Part shown: positions 5,909-10,081 of the stretch, one piece after another
How the letters are laid out: every line of letters starts with the position of its first letter
How positions within the stretch are numbered: the first letter of the stretch is position 1
Assembly: GCA_002508495.1 (NCBI GenBank)
Contig: DANA01000034.1
Coordinates: 1-10,081, forward strand
Length of the DNA: 10,081 nt
Origin: Methanoregula sp. UBA276
GTDB lineage: Archaea > Halobacteriota > Methanomicrobia > Methanomicrobiales > Methanospirillaceae
Direction of reading: 5' to 3'
The notes under the pieces: model-generated
Databases searched by the model: none
What the model saw: the letters and a program-made list of their open reading frames with translations, nothing else
Told to the model about the DNA's origin: nothing
Program-made: the position numbers and the translations under genes

Positions 5909-8900
5909 TTACTGCGCTGTCGTCTCCAGCCGGAACTTCCCCGCGGGAACAAAGATCTCAAACCGTGCCCCCTCTCCTTCCCTGCCGCGCTCCCCGATCG
6001 TGATACCGGTAATGGAAAGGACTTCCCGGGCCAGGAAGAGACCAAAGCCCCCACCCTCCGTGCCCACGTTCTTGTTGAAGATCTTCTCTTTACGCTCGTC
6101 GGGAATTCCCGCCCCGTCATCTTCCACGACCAGCAGGTATCCGTCCGGCACAACATCGCCATGGATGTGGACTGCTGATATGTTCCCGCCGTGCGTACGG
6201 GCATTTTCGAGCAGGCAGTACAGGACGTTTTCGAGCAGCGGGTCTGCAAAGACTGCAAGGCCCGCGGTCTCATCCGTCACCGCGACCGCACCCTCCCCGA
6301 GCTGCTCCTGCACCGCGGCAAGGAGTGGGGCTATCTCCTGCCAAGCCGGCGGATTCATGCCGAGTTTGTCGTACTCTTTGGTGAACTCAATCTGCTGCCG
6401 GACCGCCGTTGCCGAGGTCTCGGCGCGGGTCAGGTACTCGATCATGTCCGGGTCCTTGGTCGAGCCTTTGGCAAGTTCAATATAGCCCATCACCCCGGTC
6501 AGTTTGTTCTTGATGTCATGGCGGGTGATGGAAGCGAGCCGGCTGAGCTGCCGGTTGGCCTGTGCGAGGGCTCCTGTCACCATCTCCTGGTCCGTTACCT
6601 CGTGGGCATAGATCCGCACCCGTTGGTCATCCGGGTCATACACGAGCGTCTCGCGGTACCGGGCCGGCCCGATCTGGACTTCCCGGATGACCGGCATCTT
6701 CTCCGTTTCGGGGGATCCGGGGAACGGGGGGAGATCCGCGGGAATGAAGGCAGCGGGATCGGCAGGCATCCCGGCTTTATGCAAAACTGCGAAGCTTGCC
6801 GGGTTTGCCCAGGTGATATCCCTGCCTTTTGTCATCTCGATGACCGGGTGGGGACTGTGCTGTGGGAACCGGGCAAGGTGCCGGATCTGCTCTTTTGTCT
6901 TCTCCTGTTCAGAAAGGTCATGGATGATGGCGATGATCCGGTCCTCGAACCGGATCCGTGCCGGAATAAGACTCACCTCTGCCGGAAATTCCTGCCGCTG
7001 GCCGGTACAGAAAACAAAGGGAAAGATCTGGGTCCGGCCTTCCCTTGCTGCCTGCAATGACGCCGCCATCATCTCCGCCGATTCCCGGCCGCCGGGCTGC
7101 TCATGTGGGTAAAGAGCATCAGCGGGGCTGTTGATGAGTTCGTCCCGGCTGAGGCCAAAGAGGCGTTCTGCCTGGGGATTACAGTCAATCACGCGATCGG
7201 ACAGGACAATCATCGCATCCGGGGACTTTTCAAAGATTGCCCGGTACCGACCCTCGCTCTCAAGAAGTGCCTGTTCTGCTTGTTTTCTCTCGGTGATCGG
7301 CCGGGCCGTGGTGACAATGCCGTTGATGCCGGCAACATCGAACAGGTTGGTGGCAACCGCTTCCACGTCGATATAGGTCCCGTCCGCGTGCCGGATACGG
7401 TATTCGGTTGGTTCGCCGGGGTTGGTACGATCAATCACTTCCGCAAGGGCCGAAGTCACGGCTTTCCGGTCCTCCGGGTGGATGAAATCGAGCGGGTTCT
7501 TCCCCATAACCTCGGACGGGCGGTAACCGGTTATCCGGAACGTGGACGGGGAGCTGTACGCAATCAGGCCGTCACGGCCGATTATCCGGATCATGTCCGA
7601 TGCGTTCTGGATCAGGTTCCGGAACCGCTCCTCGCTCTCCTGAAGATCTTTTTCTGCCTGGCAGCGCAGCGTGATATCCTCACCGGAGAAGAGGATGCCG
7701 GTCACGGTCCCGTTCGGATCTTTGATTGCCGTATTGTGGAATGCTAGGACCCGCTCCTCCCCGTCTTTTGTTCGGACCGTGTTCTCGTGATATTCTGCGA
7801 TCTCACGGTCTCCTCGCAGGATCGCATCAAAGACCTTCTTCACCTCATCCCTGGTGCGTTCGGGCAGGCAGGTGTCCATCCAGTTCTTCCCGATGAGTTC
7901 CCCGTCCGGCCAGCCAAGGATCCCGGACCCTTTCCGGTTCATCAGGGTGATGGTACCCTCCATGTCCAGTGCTGCCAGCATAACACCGGCGGTATCGAGG
8001 TACTGCTGTGCCCGGTCCCGCTCGATCCGGAGGAGTTCTTCCATCTGCTTTCGCCCGGAGATGTCAGTGATGAACCCGTAAAAGTACCGGATATTGCCGT
8101 CATCGCCCGTGACCCGGTGGACAAACGCCTCGACCGGAACGATGCTGCCATCCTTGCGGAGGTATTCCTTCTCGTACCGTACCGGCATGCCGGTCCTTGA
8201 CAGTTCCGCAAGCATGGCAGCTTCCGGCTCGCGGGAATCCGGGTGCGTCACATCGGTCCATTTCATTGACCGGAGTTCTGCATCCGTGTACCCGAGAAGG
8301 TTGCACAGGGCCGGGTTGACGATACCAAACGATCCATCCGGGTAGGCAACCCCGAACGCCTGCGACGAGGTCTCGAGCACGCCTGCTAAAAATCCTGCAC
8401 GCTCCTCGCTTCCCGCAAGCGCTTTCTCGGCATGCGCCCGGCGCGCCTGTTCGTCCAGGGCATCGAGGGCAAACGAGATATCATCGGCGATCTCCAGAAA
8501 GAGGGCGATCTCCGTTTCGGTAAAGAAGTCCTTCTGCGCTGCATAGATGCAATACACGCCGATAACCCGGCCATTCAGGCGGAACGGGAATGCCGCTGAT
8601 GACCGGTAGCCGCGTTGCAGCGCCTCGGTGCGCCAGGGTGCCATGCAGGATTCGGTTGCAATATCATTGCAGAACGCGTGCCTGCCTTCATGGAGGGCGA
8701 TGCCGATAGGGGATGCCCGTCTCTCCTCGTCGTTCCCGTAATTGTCCGTTGCGGCCAGGTACCCGTCTTCCCGGCCGGCGTGTGCGATGGGCCGGAGGAG
8801 GAACGAGTCCTGGTCCAGCAGGCCCACCCATGCCATCGCAAACCCGCCGGCCTCCACGGTAGCCTGGCAGATCCCGGTGATCAGGGTCTTCAAGTCCCGG

Positions 8901-10078
8901 ACCCGGATAATTGCCTGGTTGATCCGGGAGAGGACCGCGTACATCCGCTGGGCGGCAAGTTCCCGTTCCTCGGCAAGGATCTCCCGCGTTATTTCGCGGA
9001 TGGAGAAGATGATGATGGTGCGGTTCTTCCGCGGGTATTCCCGAACCAGGACATCGGCAGGGAATTTTCGGCCCTCGCGGTCACGGCAGTACCGGAGGTG
9101 CGGGCCGAAGATCTTTGTCCCGCTCCCGTCCTGCCCCGCTCCCGTGCTGGTGAACAGCCCGGCAGGGTCCATTCCCTGCAGTTCGTCGCGGGCATACTGA
9201 AAAAGGGTTGTTGCAGCATGGTTGGCATCGAGGATTTTCCCGCTCTCCTTGTCGATGACCAGCAGGGCATCTGCGGCCGCCTCAAACACATTCCGGTACC
9301 GCTCTTCGCTTGCCGAAATTTTTGCCTCTGCGGTCCGGACGGACGTGATATCCGTCATCACGCCCCGGATGCCCAGGAATTCTGTGCCCGAAAAGACCGG
9401 CCGGCTGGAAGTCCGGACAACATGGCGTTTTCCTTCTTTGTCAAGAAACGGAAACTCGAAGATGCAGGTCTGCCGGTTCTCGCATTTTTGGAAATCTTCT
9501 TTTGCACGGGCTTTGTCATCTGCCGGAACAAAGTCTGCCAGGGTCTTTCCGTAAATTTCATCCGGTGTGTAGCCAAAAAAACTGATGCGGGGGCTGATGT
9601 AGGAGATGCTGCCGTTTTTGTCTGCAACAAAGATGATATCGTTGATGTTCTCGACAAGGTCCCGGAATTTCTCCTCGGATCGTACGAGCGCTTTCTCGGC
9701 CTCCCTGCGCTGGACTGCCTGCCTGATCTTGTTTGCCAGCTCGGCATACTGGCTTTTTGGCTCCCCGCCTTTCTGGAGGTAAAAGTCTGCGCCTAAATTG
9801 AGGGCTTCGATAGCCACCTCTTCCCGGCCTTTGCCGGTGAAGAGGATGAACGGCACCGCATTTTTTTCGGCACGGATATGCTTGAGCAGGGCAAGACCGT
9901 CCATTCCCGGCATCTGGTAATCCGAGACAATGGCATCGTAGGAATGGTCTGCAAGAAGGGCGATCGCCTCTTGTGCCGAGATGCTGGTGGCAACGGAGAA
10001 TTCACCGGTGCGTTCTAAGAAGACCCGGGTGACATCAAGGAGAACAGTTTCATCGTCAACACAGAGAACGGATATCAT
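5909..10078 (-). CDS. Giant REC-PAS2-GAF-PAS5 histidine kinase (kinase B)
   Basis: A 1389-residue soluble kinase with no membrane helix. Residues 1-122 are a receiver with D8, D9, phosphoacceptor D53 (SDYQMPGMDG), T81 (LFTGKG) and K103 (YLQKGG). Sensor domains follow: PAS 134-250, PAS 257-365, GAF about 378-543 (with RGYRSSAAFPF, 489-499), PAS 556-680, PAS 686-808, PAS 814-935, PAS 941-1058, and a degenerate PAS-like unit 1064-1165 starting FPQHSPHPVIE. The kinase core has ITRHDIKN (H1187, D1188, N1191), a linker motif at 1229-1247, N1292 (ENARTHGG), DDGAG (1320-1324) and GGGFGLFL (1343-1350). It should integrate several cytosolic cues, such as redox state or small ligands, and pass phosphate to an unseen partner; no ligand can be named. 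There is no output domain. Starting at the ATG at 10078 places VLCVDDE at the normal distance for a receiver. Only three bases upstream are visible, so promoter and ribosome binding site are off the window and a longer N-terminus cannot be fully excluded. It converges with thrS. Confidence 0.93.
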   Translation of the reverse strand: MISVLCVDDETVLLDVTRVFLERTGEFSVATSISAQEAIALLADHSYDAIVSDYQMPGMDGLALLKHIRAEKNAVPFILFTGKGREEVAIEALNLGADFYLQKGGEPKSQYAELANKIRQAVQRREAEKALVRSEEKFRDLVENINDIIFVADKNGSISYISPRISFFGYTPDEIYGKTLADFVPADDKARAKEDFQKCENRQTCIFEFPFLDKEGKRHVVRTSSRPVFSGTEFLGIRGVMTDITSVRTAEAKISASEERYRNVFEAAADALLVIDKESGKILDANHAATTLFQYARDELQGMDPAGLFTSTGAGQDGSGTKIFGPHLRYCRDREGRKFPADVLVREYPRKNRTIIIFSIREITREILAEERELAAQRMYAVLSRINQAIIRVRDLKTLITGICQATVEAGGFAMAWVGLLDQDSFLLRPIAHAGREDGYLAATDNYGNDEERRASPIGIALHEGRHAFCNDIATESCMAPWRTEALQRGYRSSAAFPFRLNGRVIGVYCIYAAQKDFFTETEIALFLEIADDISFALDALDEQARRAHAEKALAGSEERAGFLAGVLETSSQAFGVAYPDGSFGIVNPALCNLLGYTDAELRSMKWTDVTHPDSREPEAAMLAELSRTGMPVRYEKEYLRKDGSIVPVEAFVHRVTGDDGNIRYFYGFITDISGRKQMEELLRIERDRAQQYLDTAGVMLAALDMEGTITLMNRKGSGILGWPDGELIGKNWMDTCLPERTRDEVKKVFDAILRGDREIAEYHENTVRTKDGEERVLAFHNTAIKDPNGTVTGILFSGEDITLRCQAEKDLQESEERFRNLIQNASDMIRIIGRDGLIAYSSPSTFRITGYRPSEVMGKNPLDFIHPEDRKAVTSALAEVIDRTNPGEPTEYRIRHADGTYIDVEAVATNLFDVAGINGIVTTARPITERKQAEQALLESEGRYRAIFEKSPDAMIVLSDRVIDCNPQAERLFGLSRDELINSPADALYPHEQPGGRESAEMMAASLQAAREGRTQIFPFVFCTGQRQEFPAEVSLIPARIRFEDRIIAIIHDLSEQEKTKEQIRHLARFPQHSPHPVIEMTKGRDITWANPASFAVLHKAGMPADPAAFIPADLPPFPGSPETEKMPVIREVQIGPARYRETLVYDPDDQRVRIYAHEVTDQEMVTGALAQANRQLSRLASITRHDIKNKLTGVMGYIELAKGSTKDPDMIEYLTRAETSATAVRQQIEFTKEYDKLGMNPPAWQEIAPLLAAVQEQLGEGAVAVTDETAGLAVFADPLLENVLYCLLENARTHGGNISAVHIHGDVVPDGYLLVVEDDGAGIPDERKEKIFNKNVGTEGGGFGLFLAREVLSITGITIGERGREGEGARFEIFVPAGKFRLETTAQ

Positions 10079-10081
10079 GGC

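Noticed and set aside
6191..7060. A 289-codon open frame on the plus strand, antisense to kinase B
   Set aside because: No family signature, no ribosome binding site, and it covers the kinase core and last PAS units of the real gene. Treated as a shadow frame.
8611..8671. Covalent haem site in the GAF domain of kinase B (C470 or C478)
   Set aside because: Cysteines are present, and haem-binding GAF kinases are known in methanogens, but I see no specific motif that would justify the call.
8615..9796. A 393-codon open frame on the plus strand, antisense to kinase B
   Set aside because: Its translation has no recognisable domain. It lies wholly opposite the PAS/GAF region of kinase B, whose reading frame is supported by many domain motifs. 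GC-rich coding DNA often leaves such open antisense frames.
5909..10078. Recent duplication of PAS-encoding DNA
   Set aside because: The PAS units share fold motifs only; I see no long near-identical nucleotide stretches, so recent tandem duplication is not supported.

Overview
The window looks like chromosomal DNA of a methanogenic archaeon, most likely of the order Methanomicrobiales (Methanoregula-like; the genus is a guess). The evidence is an archaeal-type threonyl-tRNA synthetase with the archaea-specific N-terminal editing domain, archaeal TATA boxes, short oligo-T terminators instead of bacterial hairpin terminators, GC-rich coding sequence with AT-rich gaps, and two soluble REC-PAS histidine kinases of a style common in that order. 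I see no tRNA, rRNA, CRISPR array, insertion sequence or phage gene.

Layout. (1) Bases 1-1079, minus strand: a CNNM/CorC/HlyC-type membrane protein with a CBS-domain pair, cut off by the left edge. (2) Bases 1280-1834, plus strand: dcd, dCTP deaminase, divergent from the first gene across 200 bp. (3) Bases 1835-2209: a 375-bp gene-free stretch rich in G/C-run inverted repeats. (4) Bases 2210-3619, minus strand: a 469-residue REC-PAS-histidine kinase (kinase A below). (5) Bases 3620-3926: a 307-bp divergent control region with TATA boxes facing both ways, a 10-bp direct repeat and a 6-bp-arm hairpin. (6) Bases 3927-5762, plus strand: thrS, with a clear TATA box, Shine-Dalgarno site and T8 terminator. 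(7) Bases 5909-10078, minus strand: a 1389-residue kinase with one REC, seven PAS/PAS-like, one GAF and a kinase core (kinase B below). Its first ATG is three bases from the right edge.

How the genes relate. Two are housekeeping genes (dCTP to dUTP/dUMP for thymidylate synthesis; charging of tRNA-Thr). The CNNM protein probably acts in divalent-cation homeostasis. The two kinases carry clearly homologous C-terminal kinase cores behind different REC types and different numbers of sensor domains. Neither has a membrane segment or a DNA-binding output domain, so both should be cytosolic signalling proteins whose partners lie outside the window. Nothing shows that the five genes form one pathway; each seems to have its own transcription unit. 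I found no convincing new multi-gene system. The points most worth checking are the shared kinase module, the repeat in the kinase A/thrS divergent region, and the structured gap after dcd.
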